The notes beneath the pieces are model-generated. The model was not told where the DNA came from. It did not search any database and was given only the letters and a program-made list of their open reading frames with translations. From positions 1-64,000 of IMG/VR virus record IMGVR_UViG_3300022839_001288: a stretch of 64,000 nucleotides of DNA; one strand, given 5' to 3'. This document shows positions 14,911 to 21,950 of this stretch, piece by piece. Each line of letters opens with the position of its first letter. The first letter of the stretch is position 1. This DNA comes from a virus. The position numbers were made by a program, and so were the translations under genes.

Positions 14911-15705
14911 TTATTTTTTAATATTAGTATATCTAAAACCCTTATAAAATATAGATTTATTTATGATTTTTCTAAGTTTTGTAGTTCCTAAAACACCACT
15001 ACCTTCAAAACTCATAAATGAGGGGTAAATATTGATTAATTCTTCGTTTATATTATATTGATATATAGCTTTAGTTTTGATTTTTCTTATTTTATCTTTA
15101 TACTCTTGTGAGCGTTTCTCCCCCTCTCTAGAGTTATGAGTTTTTATTCTTCTCTCAACCGTCCATTCTAGTCCTCTTTTTTTTGTAATATAACAAGGGA
15201 TTTTTTGTTTTATTGTTCCTTTTTTATATAACCATTGATATCCATAGGTTGATTTATATTTACCTCTAGCACAATCATTAATATTATTTGATGTTCCTTT
15301 ATTAAATTGTTTAATGGCATCACTTGCCCCCTTATATTCCTTAATAAAATCTCCATTTAAAGAATATTGTAATATTGATTTCATAGAGTTAACTCTTCTT
15401 AATTCTTCACTTTCTTTACTTAATTCTCCACCATCACCCCCTAAAGTTAAGTTTAAACCATTAATAGCACTCTTTAAGGTCAGAATATGATGTATTTCTT
15501 TTTTATTTAATTCCTCAAACCTACATTCTTCGATTATACTAAATTCATGTTTTTCAGGTCCATATTTTTTTAAACTATTATATAATTTTCTTTGTTGATG
15601 ACAATGTTGCATTTTATTATAAGAACTAAATCTACCCTCAATATTTTTACTTTTTCCTATATAAATTTTACCTTTTGGGTTTGTAATTTTATAAATTCCT
15701 ACCAT
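14911..15705 (-). CDS. GIY-YIG homing endonuclease with IENR1 repeats
   Basis: 264 residues. Canonical N-terminal catalytic domain: GIYKITNPKGKIYIGKS, then RFSSYNK, and IHHILTL carrying the family Glu region (NKKEIHHIL). After the nuclease there are two IENR1-like DNA-binding modules (SILQYSLNGDFIKEYKGASD...YGYQWLY and AIYQYNINEELINIYPSF...FRYTN). It stands alone between the HAD gene and the nucleotidyltransferase, with a candidate ATATTTATAA signal 10 bases before the ATG. It does not visibly split a gene. One of three such enzymes here, and not closely similar to the one at 1069. Confidence 0.85.
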   Translation of the reverse strand: MVGIYKITNPKGKIYIGKSKNIEGRFSSYNKMQHCHQQRKLYNSLKKYGPEKHEFSIIEECRFEELNKKEIHHILTLKSAINGLNLTLGGDGGELSKESEELRRVNSMKSILQYSLNGDFIKEYKGASDAIKQFNKGTSNNINDCARGKYKSTYGYQWLYKKGTIKQKIPCYITKKRGLEWTVERRIKTHNSREGEKRSQEYKDKIRKIKTKAIYQYNINEELINIYPSFMSFEGSGVLGTTKLRKIINKSIFYKGFRYTNIKK

Positions 15706-15715
15706 ATGTCTTTTA

Positions 15716-15724
15716 TTATAAATA
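15716..15724 (-). promoter_or_regulatory. ATATTTATAA motif before GIY-YIG gene
   Basis: Minus-strand TATATTTATAATAAAAGACAT before ATG 15705, 10 bases apart. Confidence 0.4.
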
Positions 15725-15737
15725 TATAAAAGATATT

Positions 15738-16892
15738 TTATGTTGTCCTCCTCACGAAATCTTTGTAAGCTCTTAACATAATTCCTCCACCTTGATATGC
15801 TTCTTTTTCTAGTTTTTCTAATTCCTTATTTTGGGTATCGGTGGTTTGTATGTTACCTAACCTACCTTCTAGATATTGAATATGATGAATCATTTCATGA
15901 GCATAAGAAGAGACGATATCAATAGGATGTCTACCTTCTGTATATAATACAATAGTTTGATTATTAGGGTTATAATACGCGGTTTTACCGAGAAAATTCC
16001 GGGCATTGTCACTATCCCCATCTACAAATTTAACTTTAGGTAAAGGTTCAATATTATAACCTTTATCTAACATATGTTGGGTTAATTGCTTTATTTTATC
16101 TAACACATCAATATCTTTAGAATATGAAGCATTTTCGTTTAAAAAAGGAGTATTATCATGGTAACATTTATGACAAAGAAATAAATCATCCCCACCATCT
16201 TTTATGTTCCAAGACCAACTACAGTTATCACATTCTATCTTTTTCCCAACAATAGCTTCTTTTACCTTATTATAGCCAGACCCATAAGGAGCAGCTTTTC
16301 CATCTTCGGGTTTGTTTTCTTGTATTTTATTTGCTACCCAATTGTATACTTGCTCCTTTTCTTCATCCGATAGTTCTTTTGGTAGAGAAGGGATAAATTT
16401 TTCTAATGATATTTTAGAAGCATTTCTTGCAGCCGTACCCGATATACCTCCTTGAGTCACTATAACTCGTAAATCCATATTAGGGTATTTGTCTAGTGAA
16501 GTGGTTCGACTTGATATGTCTTTAAAATCTTCATCATTACCTTCCCTAGCTCCTATAATCCATAGTACTTCCTCTTCAGGGTTTTCTTTAGCATAATTAT
16601 ATATAGCTTGAATTGGTGGTTTAGGGCTTAATTTAATATTAACTTTAATAGATAAGTATTGTTTATATAAATCCCATATCAGTAAAGATTCTGATGGTGA
16701 AATGCCATCTCTATCTTTACCTCCTATTAATATAATAAATTCATCTATATTAGGGTTTTCTTGTAAAGCTTGTTTAACTACTTCAAAATGACCTAAGGTA
16801 GGGGGTTTAAAACCCCCACCATATACCGCTACTACTCTCCTTTTTTCTTCTTCAGGAAGTAAGTGTTTTATCATTTCATTAACTAAACTCAT
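15738..16892 (-). CDS. nucleotidyltransferase / zinc ribbon / HExxH metallopeptidase fusion
   Basis: 384 residues in three parts. Residues 20-190: cytidylyltransferase-like fold with YGGGFKPPTLGHFEVV (HxGH-type site, here TLGHF) and ISGTAARNAS (ISxTxxR signature), as in NMN adenylyltransferases. Residues about 215-250: zinc ribbon ECDNCSW...FLCHKCYHDN. Residues 265-375: a peptidase-like domain with YAHEMIHHIQYLEG (HExxH). The ligase-like part would transfer a nucleotide to a phosphorylated small molecule, possibly in NAD salvage. The peptidase target is unknown. N-terminus KHLLPE|EE fits the LxE leader pattern. Preceded by an ATATTTATAA motif. Confidence 0.75.
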   Translation of the reverse strand: MSLVNEMIKHLLPEEEKRRVVAVYGGGFKPPTLGHFEVVKQALQENPNIDEFIILIGGKDRDGISPSESLLIWDLYKQYLSIKVNIKLSPKPPIQAIYNYAKENPEEEVLWIIGAREGNDEDFKDISSRTTSLDKYPNMDLRVIVTQGGISGTAARNASKISLEKFIPSLPKELSDEEKEQVYNWVANKIQENKPEDGKAAPYGSGYNKVKEAIVGKKIECDNCSWSWNIKDGGDDLFLCHKCYHDNTPFLNENASYSKDIDVLDKIKQLTQHMLDKGYNIEPLPKVKFVDGDSDNARNFLGKTAYYNPNNQTIVLYTEGRHPIDIVSSYAHEMIHHIQYLEGRLGNIQTTDTQNKELEKLEKEAYQGGGIMLRAYKDFVRRTT

Positions 16893-16903
16893 AAAAGTGT
16901 TTA

Positions 16904-16912
16904 TTATAAATA
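16904..16912 (-). promoter_or_regulatory. ATATTTATAA motif before nucleotidyltransferase fusion
   Basis: Minus-strand AATATTTATAATAAACAC, 11 bases before ATG 16892. Confidence 0.4.
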
Positions 16913-16930
16913 TTAGTAAAACAGTTTAAA

Positions 16931-17713
16931 TTACATATATGAATATGCTAATTCAGATAACTGCTTATTTACTCTTATATCTTCGGGCATAGAATTAATA
17001 CCTGGCATATGGTTACCTCTTAAATCTACTAAGCGATTTGATTGTGTTAAATTTTCTTGTATTCTGTTAAACACAGTCCATAAGCTATTTCCTTTATCTT
17101 CATCCCTTACTACGTTTAGTAGTTGATTAGGATTAAAATTATACTTATCACCATCGCGTATTTTAGCGGATTGAGCAGCCATCTTAAACATCAGGTCGTT
17201 TGTTAAATCTTTTTGTTGTAAGCTTTGAAAATCTTTAATAACACTTTGGGTTTTAATGTTTAAACTTGCAAGTATTTCATTTAATTTATAATAATCTTTA
17301 GATGTATGGTTTATATTTTGACATTGAATAGTATCTCTTGCTATTGCACCATTACCACATACCATTCTATATACTCCTAAATTTAAGGATAAAGGAGATT
17401 TACCATTACTAGAATTTGTAATAGTAAGATTAGAGATAGCTTCGGTTTGGCCTTTAATATCTAGCACATTAAAATCAGGATGTTCCATCTTGATAGTATG
17501 ATTATCTATTTGGCGTGTTTTTTTACTTAAATTTTGATAAGATCCTTTGATTTTCCAACCTTCTTTTCTAAGATTATCAATAACATCTAAAGTTTCTATT
17601 TGGTACTCCTTAGAAGATATTTTTTGGTGGTTTCTGTAATTTTTATCTAGTGAAGGTGTAAACGCTATTAACTTATTTACATTATCATCTAATGGTATAA
17701 AATTTGCTCTCAT
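16931..17713 (-). CDS. DUF932-family protein
   Basis: 260 residues. Contains LGVYRMVCGNGAI (the family's xRxxCxNG motif), ITNSSNGKSPLSLN and NSLWTVFNRIQENL. These match the DUF932/phage-plasmid-like family, whose biochemical role is not settled. A second member at 59796-60605 shares the same motifs (GLFRMICENGLV, LWEVFNRVQENI) but is clearly diverged. Its ATG overlaps the stop of a 44-residue gene upstream (ATGA). It appears to belong to the early operon that starts at the promoter at 18688. Confidence 0.75.
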   Translation of the reverse strand: MRANFIPLDDNVNKLIAFTPSLDKNYRNHQKISSKEYQIETLDVIDNLRKEGWKIKGSYQNLSKKTRQIDNHTIKMEHPDFNVLDIKGQTEAISNLTITNSSNGKSPLSLNLGVYRMVCGNGAIARDTIQCQNINHTSKDYYKLNEILASLNIKTQSVIKDFQSLQQKDLTNDLMFKMAAQSAKIRDGDKYNFNPNQLLNVVRDEDKGNSLWTVFNRIQENLTQSNRLVDLRGNHMPGINSMPEDIRVNKQLSELAYSYM

Positions 17714-17844
17714 AACTGTGTATATATTGGTTTAACATTTCCTTTTTTATCTACAACATAACTAGTTGGATTTCGTAAATTTTGTTTTTTATTCCATTTA
17801 CCTTTTAAGGTATTAGGACTTGAATTATTTGAACAGTTCCCCAT
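17710..17844 (-). CDS. 44-residue basic protein upstream of DUF932 gene
   Basis: Found by reading the gap between genes: ATG 17844 to TGA 17710, whose last bases overlap the ATG of the DUF932 gene. The product (MGNCSNNSSPNTLKGKWNKK, then YVVDKKGNVKPIYTQL) is basic and has a beta-hairpin-like end resembling IENR1-type or modular repeat edges (YVVDKKGNVKPIY). It starts 12 bases after the ATPase stop. Overlap on one side and tight spacing on the other support a real gene. Function unknown. Confidence 0.55.
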   Translation of the reverse strand: MGNCSNNSSPNTLKGKWNKKQNLRNPTSYVVDKKGNVKPIYTQL

Positions 17845-17855
17845 ATTATTTGTTT

Positions 17856-18647
17856 TTATATATTAGGATAGGTATAGTGAATTTTATTTTCATAAAATGA
17901 AAAATACATTTTAAAATCTTTATCACAATCTCTATTTTTAGAAAAGTGCATACTTCTTTCTAAACCATCTTTTGATCTTTCAATATGACACATAGCATCA
18001 GTCATATGTTTTAAACGATTAGAACCAGCAAAATCACCAGCTTTTGTTTGTTGTTGAATATTTATAAAAGCGGTATAATACTCTCCTATATTCTGACCTT
18101 TTTTATTTTTATCTTGTAATCCGAGTAACCATAGTTCAGCTGCTCCCATTGTACATTTTTCAACATCTCGATACATATCTAACACTTCTGCTAGTGAATC
18201 TATAGCTATAACATCATATCCCAAATTAAAAACATACTCTAAAGTACTTTTTACATCTTCAGAATAATTTTTTAAAAATAAAGTTTGAACACAATCAAAT
18301 TGTGGCATTCTTTTACAATATTTGTAATAAGCTATTTCATCCATTTCTCCACTTACAAATAAACATTTATATCCTTGTAATGTAAACGAAGATAACATGT
18401 CAAGTACCAGTGTAGATTTACCTGATCCTGGTCCTCCTGTGAATATCATGTTAGTAGCAGGCATTAAGCCTCCTTCTGTAGAAAGGATTTGGTCAACTTC
18501 TGTGCTTGTTTTTAGAGGATGGAATAGTTCATCCTTAAAGATTAATTGGTTTCCTCTAACCAATTTAATATTGTTTGAATTAAATCCCTTAGATTGTGTA
18601 ACTTTACGTTTTCTACCTCTAGTTTCTACTTTTAAATCAATACTCAT
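17856..18647 (-). CDS. RecA/RadA/KaiC-like P-loop ATPase
   Basis: 263 residues. Walker A FTGGPGSGKST near residue 70, Walker B YDVIAIDSLAEV near 143, and CLFVSGEMDEIAYYKYCKR resembling the KaiC/RadA region following strand 2. A conserved FINIQQQTKAGDFAGSN corresponds to the sensor loop. The fold is that of RadA-type recombination ATPases or the DnaB C-terminal domain without a helicase N-terminal half. A role in recombination or replication is likely, and it lies close to the primase and the RecB-like nuclease. A basic N-terminus (RGRKRKVTQSK) may bind DNA. Driven by the promoter at 18688. Confidence 0.8.
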   Translation of the reverse strand: MSIDLKVETRGRKRKVTQSKGFNSNNIKLVRGNQLIFKDELFHPLKTSTEVDQILSTEGGLMPATNMIFTGGPGSGKSTLVLDMLSSFTLQGYKCLFVSGEMDEIAYYKYCKRMPQFDCVQTLFLKNYSEDVKSTLEYVFNLGYDVIAIDSLAEVLDMYRDVEKCTMGAAELWLLGLQDKNKKGQNIGEYYTAFINIQQQTKAGDFAGSNRLKHMTDAMCHIERSKDGLERSMHFSKNRDCDKDFKMYFSFYENKIHYTYPNI

Positions 18648-18687
18648 AACCTTTATTGTTTTAATGTTCGAATCTTACGAACATGTG

Positions 18688-18716
18688 AATATACAACATA
18701 TCCACGCGGTATCCTA
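18688..18716 (-). promoter_or_regulatory. early-type promoter TAGG-N19-TATATT
   Basis: TAGG, 19 bases, TATATTCACATG on the minus strand, about 40 bases before ATG 18647. The leader carries GTTCG...CGAAC, an inverted repeat similar to the leaders at 60.6 and 61.4 kb, and ends AATAAAGGTT-ATG. Confidence 0.65.
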
Positions 18717-18734
18717 ATTTTTTCGCATATATTT

Positions 18735-19532
18735 TTAGGATAAAAATTGTTTTATTTTAGATTGTGCTTCTTCTTTAGACATTGAATTGGATATAAAGTT
18801 ATTAACTACATTATCACTTAATAAATCTTGTATTTCAGCACTCATTTCTACCTTCTGTTGATCAGATCTTTTTTGTTGTGAGGGTGTTTTTTCTTTAGTA
18901 CCTGTTGGATTAAATGGGGTAAGGTATTTGCTTATAATGTCATTAATATCTTTTAGTTTATTGTTATCTAACGTATTAGACACCATAACATAGTTGTCTC
19001 CAAATAATTCTTTATAAGGAAGATAATTTTTAGTTACATCTAACCAGGTACGCATTACTATAGCAGGGGCTAGACTTCTATCTTCACCTCCTGATTTTTC
19101 GAATCTATCTTGATTTTGTTGTAATGATCTTTCTAGATCTGTATAGACATAGAGCATCATAACATTATACCCCGTTTCTTCTAATTCTAATTTTAATATG
19201 TTGGTTTGTTTATAAGAGGCAGCTGTTCCATCTAATATAAAAGATTGTTTACCTTCAATTGTAGATGCAATATCTCCTTTAAAATCTTTATTAGCCGCCG
19301 CCATAGATATAGCTTGTTGGCTTCTTTCTTCAGGTGTTGCATTTTTTAAATCTAGGGATATATTTGCCTTTTTAAGTAAGTCAATGTATCTATTATCTAA
19401 GTTTAGTATTTTTAATCCACCTAGATCTAAACCTTTTAAAATAGAACCCTTACCTGCACCCGGTGCTCCAGCTAATATAATAGCTTTGGGGTTACCCTGT
19501 ACTTCTTTTAATAATTGTACTAAACTTACCAT
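18735..19532 (-). CDS. P-loop kinase (zeta-toxin/polynucleotide-kinase type)
   Basis: 265 residues. Walker A ILAGAPGAGKGS at residues 18-29; GKQSFILDGTAASYKQ near residue 100 is the second aspartate strand; and NVMMLYVYTDLERSLQQNQDR is the lid region typical of zeta toxin and chloramphenicol-phosphotransferase-like kinases. The substrate (nucleic acid 5' ends, a nucleotide or a sugar) cannot be told. The start MVSLVQLLKE|V has the LxE leader pattern seen in the 2-16 kb block. The C-terminal 60 residues are helical and not part of the kinase. Confidence 0.7.
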   Translation of the reverse strand: MVSLVQLLKEVQGNPKAIILAGAPGAGKGSILKGLDLGGLKILNLDNRYIDLLKKANISLDLKNATPEERSQQAISMAAANKDFKGDIASTIEGKQSFILDGTAASYKQTNILKLELEETGYNVMMLYVYTDLERSLQQNQDRFEKSGGEDRSLAPAIVMRTWLDVTKNYLPYKELFGDNYVMVSNTLDNNKLKDINDIISKYLTPFNPTGTKEKTPSQQKRSDQQKVEMSAEIQDLLSDNVVNNFISNSMSKEEAQSKIKQFLS

Positions 19533-19561
19533 TATTTAAATATTTTATTATACATATTTAA

Positions 19562-19819
19562 TTAAAAAGGCAAATCGCTATTAACACCGGTTTCCATTTT
19601 AAATTGGCGATTATGGTGGTTGTGTTCAGAATAAACTCTTAAGTTTAAATAAGCACCGTATGAAGAATAATCCCCAATATAAGAGGTATCTGTTTTAATA
19701 TCCTTATCCCAGTAAAAACAAAAATCATACTCCTCTTGTGTTAAATACTCTTGAGTATTCATAATGGTTTCAAATCTCTTAAACTCTTGCTCTTGAAAAT
19801 AAATTTCTTCTTCTGACAT
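19562..19819 (-). CDS. small hypothetical protein
   Basis: 85 residues, acidic N-terminal helix (MSEEEIYFQEQEFKRFETI), then aromatic-rich (YDFCFYWDKDIKTDTSYIGDY), with SEHNHHNRQF near the end. No family recognised. The start is preceded by AATAAGGGTT, the leader type used by the early genes. It follows the 60-residue membrane protein gene by five bases, so it is part of the unit starting at the 20033 promoter. Confidence 0.65.
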   Translation of the reverse strand: MSEEEIYFQEQEFKRFETIMNTQEYLTQEEYDFCFYWDKDIKTDTSYIGDYSSYGAYLNLRVYSEHNHHNRQFKMETGVNSDLPF

Positions 19820-19824
19820 AACCC

Positions 19825-20007
19825 TTATTTTTTAATTCCGAATAAAAACATACACCCTCCAAAAAACATAGTAAATGCAAACCCCATTTCTGTGGTGGAG
19901 TTCGAAAATGGGATGTAACTTTGAATTTCTCCTATTATGGTAAGAAAACTTAAACCAAAGGAACATACTACACATAGCAGCATTTTAAAATCTATTTTAT
20001 TTATCAT
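19825..20007 (-). CDS. 60-residue two-helix membrane protein
   Basis: Start at 20007 (MINKIDFKMLL), directly after the leader AATAAAGGTT. The longer frame to 20061 would run through the promoter and is rejected. Two hydrophobic helices are seen, about residues 7-25 (MLLCVVCSFGLSFLTIIG) and 40-57 (MGFAFTMFFGGCMFLFGI), separated by a short polar loop, with a C-terminal KK. Small inner-membrane proteins of this kind in early phage regions can act in superinfection exclusion or host takeover, but nothing specific is visible. Confidence 0.65.
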   Translation of the reverse strand: MINKIDFKMLLCVVCSFGLSFLTIIGEIQSYIPFSNSTTEMGFAFTMFFGGCMFLFGIKK

Positions 20008-20032
20008 AACCTTTATTTTTTTATTATGTGTA

Positions 20033-20061
20033 AATATACGAAGGCTGCCTGCGGCAGCCAA
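20033..20061 (-). promoter_or_regulatory. early-type promoter TTGG-N19-TATATT with palindromic spacer
   Basis: TTGG-N19-TATATTTACAC, 25 bases before ATG 20007. The spacer holds the perfect inverted repeat GGCTGCC-GCA-GGCAGCC (20043-20059), which also starts within the -33 box. Same cassette at 20442 and 21116. Confidence 0.7.
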
Positions 20062-20103
20062 ATTTTTATACCATCATGGTTTAAGTAGGTAAATTTATTT
20101 ACG
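20041..20103 (-). repeat. intergenic promoter cassette, copy 1
   Basis: The stretch from the promoter palindrome back through ATGATGGTATAAAAATTTGG and CTACTTAAACC to AAGCGTAAATAA is repeated at 20451-20523 with only a few changes (AAATTT against AAAGTT, TGCC against TACC). It includes the 3' end of the small gene at 20095 in this copy and follows the stop of 20536-21090 in the other. It looks like a duplicated gene-boundary element. Confidence 0.65.
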
Positions 20104-20190
20104 CTTATTTAATTTATATAGTTCATTGTATATACCTGCAAGCAGGATATTAAGAGGTAAAAATACAATCCACAGTTCTAGTAAAGTCAT
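20095..20190 (-). CDS. 31-residue single-helix membrane peptide
   Basis: ATG 20190 to TAA 20095: MTLLELWIVFLPLNILLAGI followed by YNELYKLNKRK. One hydrophobic helix with a basic C-terminal tail, that is, N-out/C-in topology. It starts 13 bases after the stop of 20204-20416. Short, but the orientation, position and amphipathic layout fit a real small early gene. The stop lies in the repeated cassette, where the second copy has only the tail part (KLNKRK-like codons in a noncoding setting). Confidence 0.5.
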   Translation of the reverse strand: MTLLELWIVFLPLNILLAGIYNELYKLNKRK

Positions 20191-20203
20191 AATATTAATT
20201 TAG

Positions 20204-20416
20204 TTAGTTAAATTGTAACATCTTATAAATGGACCATATCTTCAAAGTATTAATTCTTCTTTTATCATCATCTGTATAAATGTCTGAGCTCATTAAGGTA
20301 GTATAAGCTTGTAGGCCCACTGACATCCACCCCTTTTGATTTAAATATCTTTTCTCTCTATCAACTTCAAATTTAATTGATTTACCATTGAACTTAAATT
20401 TAACTATTTGTCCCAT
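20204..20416 (-). CDS. 70-residue hypothetical protein
   Basis: Start MGQIVKFKFNGKSIKFEV at 20416, right after the leader AACTTTTATTTTTTTATTATG-type A-rich sequence and the promoter at 20442; the upstream extension in frame is promoter DNA and is rejected. The N-terminus looks like a small beta hairpin, the rest is helical (RRINTLKIWSIYKMLQF). No family recognised. Confidence 0.6.
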   Translation of the reverse strand: MGQIVKFKFNGKSIKFEVDREKRYLNQKGWMSVGLQAYTTLMSSDIYTDDDKRRINTLKIWSIYKMLQFN

Positions 20417-20441
20417 AACTTTTATTTTTTTATTATGTGTA

Positions 20442-20470
20442 AATATACGAAGGCTGCCTGCGGTAGCCAA
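20442..20470 (-). promoter_or_regulatory. early-type promoter TTGG-N19-TATATT with palindromic spacer, copy 2
   Basis: Same layout as 20033, 25 bases before ATG 20416. One base of the palindrome is changed (GGCTACC-GCA-GGCAGCC), so perfect pairing is not essential here. Confidence 0.7.
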
Positions 20471-20535
20471 ATTTTTATACCATCATGGTTTAAGTAGGCA
20501 ACTTTATTTACGCTTATTTAATTTATTTAGTTTAA

Positions 20536-21090
20536 TTATTTTAACGAGCTTCTATACCTGTAATGTAAACACTGAATATCACCTCCGCATAAGGTTCCGT
20601 AGGTAACAAATTGCTTACCATCAACAAACGCACTTACCTCAGCACCATCACTACCTTTTCTAATTACAATATTAGTTGCAACCATATCATTGGTTAAGTG
20701 TTTTGCCAAGGCACGCTGTAGCTTAAACATATTAGATGCTATAAAGCTCTCCATATATTTTTCCTCCCAATTAAGACGTAACTGGCTCTCTAAGGTAGAG
20801 ACGTAGAATGTTAAATTACCATTGTTTCTAATTGCACTATATGCATCCTTTTCGGTATAGGTAATAGGTAAGTCGTAACTGCTACCACCCCACCTCTTAT
20901 GTTCGGTCATATAAACAAACTTCTTTATACCGTCATAATGACATACCTCACCGTATCTTATTACTTCCCCATTTTCCTTAATCCATTCCTGGTATTTAAC
21001 AAAACAAGCTTTCATATCATTGACTTGCTTGGTAGCTAAATCTGTAACAATCACTTTAGCCTCTTCTGAAATTCTATTTAATGCGTTCAT
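20536..21090 (-). CDS. 184-residue hypothetical early protein
   Basis: Starts at 21090 after AATAAAGGTT and the third copy of the palindromic promoter. Helical N-terminus (MNALNRISEEAKVIVTDLA), central VCHYDGIKKFVYMTEHKRWGGSSYDLP, C-terminus with two cysteines (GTLCGGDIQCLHY). No known motif. Having its own strong-looking promoter, it is probably made early and in quantity. The function is unknown. Confidence 0.65.
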   Translation of the reverse strand: MNALNRISEEAKVIVTDLATKQVNDMKACFVKYQEWIKENGEVIRYGEVCHYDGIKKFVYMTEHKRWGGSSYDLPITYTEKDAYSAIRNNGNLTFYVSTLESQLRLNWEEKYMESFIASNMFKLQRALAKHLTNDMVATNIVIRKGSDGAEVSAFVDGKQFVTYGTLCGGDIQCLHYRYRSSLK

Positions 21091-21115
21091 AACCTTTATT
21101 TTTTTATTATGTGTA

Positions 21116-21144
21116 AATATACGAAGGCTGCCTGCGGCAGCCTA
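21116..21144 (-). promoter_or_regulatory. early-type promoter TAGG-N19-TATATT with palindromic spacer, copy 3
   Basis: TAGG-N19-TATATTTACAC, with perfect GGCTGCC-GCA-GGCAGCC in the spacer, 25 bases before ATG 21090. The sequence beyond the palindrome (GTACAAAG) differs from the other two copies, so the conserved unit ends at the -33 box. Confidence 0.7.
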
Positions 21145-21170
21145 CTTTGTACGTATAAATCTTTTATTAA

Positions 21171-21950
21171 TTATGCTTTTCTTTTGGAGGTAGTTTGAAA
21201 TGTTGAAGTATAAGGTGTTAATTTTGGGTTTTCTAAATGAAATAAGGCCTTAACATGGTTAAATATATCTAAATTTTCTTTTTGAGTGCGAGGTGATTCA
21301 TATACCTCCCAATTTTTACCCTTTAAACGTTTTCCTGATTTATCTTCACCTCTAGATTTAGACTTTAACCATAAAACCCCTACACGATCAATTTTCTTAC
21401 CAAAACATTCTTCGTAACACTGAGCATATACCGCTCCTTGTAAATCGTAGGTTGTTTGTAAGTGGTTTGATGTTTTAAAGTCAATAATCCAACGTTCGGT
21501 TTTACCATTAAATTCCAACTCACATACTAAGTCACATGTTCCTGCTATTTGGAGGATGTCGGAGAATAGGTGGACTTCCGCCTCTATTAGGGTTGGGTTA
21601 TAGGTTTCCCAAAAGTCAACAAATCTAAGAAACATTTGCCAAACATGGGCAGGCATCTTAGGGTTACCATTTTCTTTTAAAAATGAAATTTCTTTACCAC
21701 TCAGCCACTCTTCAATCATTTCATGAACTAGGGTACCTTCTTCAGCTGCTTTTTTAACAATCCACTCAGCACTATATCCTACTTTTTTAAGCCAATCTTC
21801 AAAATACTTACCTTTAGGGTAAAAACTTAAAACATGGGTTACAGAAGGATAATATTTACTGTTACGTCTATAATATCTAGAATCAGGCATTGTAACTTGT
21901 TGGTAATCACTTGATATTTCTAGTAATCTTTTGTACGATTTTTTTATCAT
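21171..21950 (-). CDS. RecB/Cas4-type PD-(D/E)XK nuclease
   Basis: 259 residues with the ordered motifs of the RecB nuclease family: GTLVHEMIEEW (His and Glu, motif I), AGTCDLVCE (Asp, motif II), RWIIDFKTSN (D-x-K, motif III) and LQGAVYAQCYEE (QxxxY). Cysteines for a Cas4 iron-sulfur cluster are not seen, so it is closer to phage exonucleases of this fold. It probably trims or degrades DNA in recombination or replication. Its start overlaps the stop of the primase by four bases (ATGA), so the two are translated together. Confidence 0.85.
   Translation of the reverse strand: MIKKSYKRLLEISSDYQQVTMPDSRYYRRNSKYYPSVTHVLSFYPKGKYFEDWLKKVGYSAEWIVKKAAEEGTLVHEMIEEWLSGKEISFLKENGNPKMPAHVWQMFLRFVDFWETYNPTLIEAEVHLFSDILQIAGTCDLVCELEFNGKTERWIIDFKTSNHLQTTYDLQGAVYAQCYEECFGKKIDRVGVLWLKSKSRGEDKSGKRLKGKNWEVYESPRTQKENLDIFNHVKALFHLENPKLTPYTSTFQTTSKRKA

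Noticed and set aside
18660-18675. tRNA T-loop-like GTTCGAATC
   Set aside because: No acceptor stem or anticodon arm around it; it belongs to the TTCGAA leader of an early promoter.
20008-20061. Longer start (MAAAGSLRIFTHNKK) for the membrane protein and its homologue at 20470
   Set aside because: These codons are the promoter and its palindrome. The similar MATAGSLRIF at 20470 arises from the same repeated cassette.
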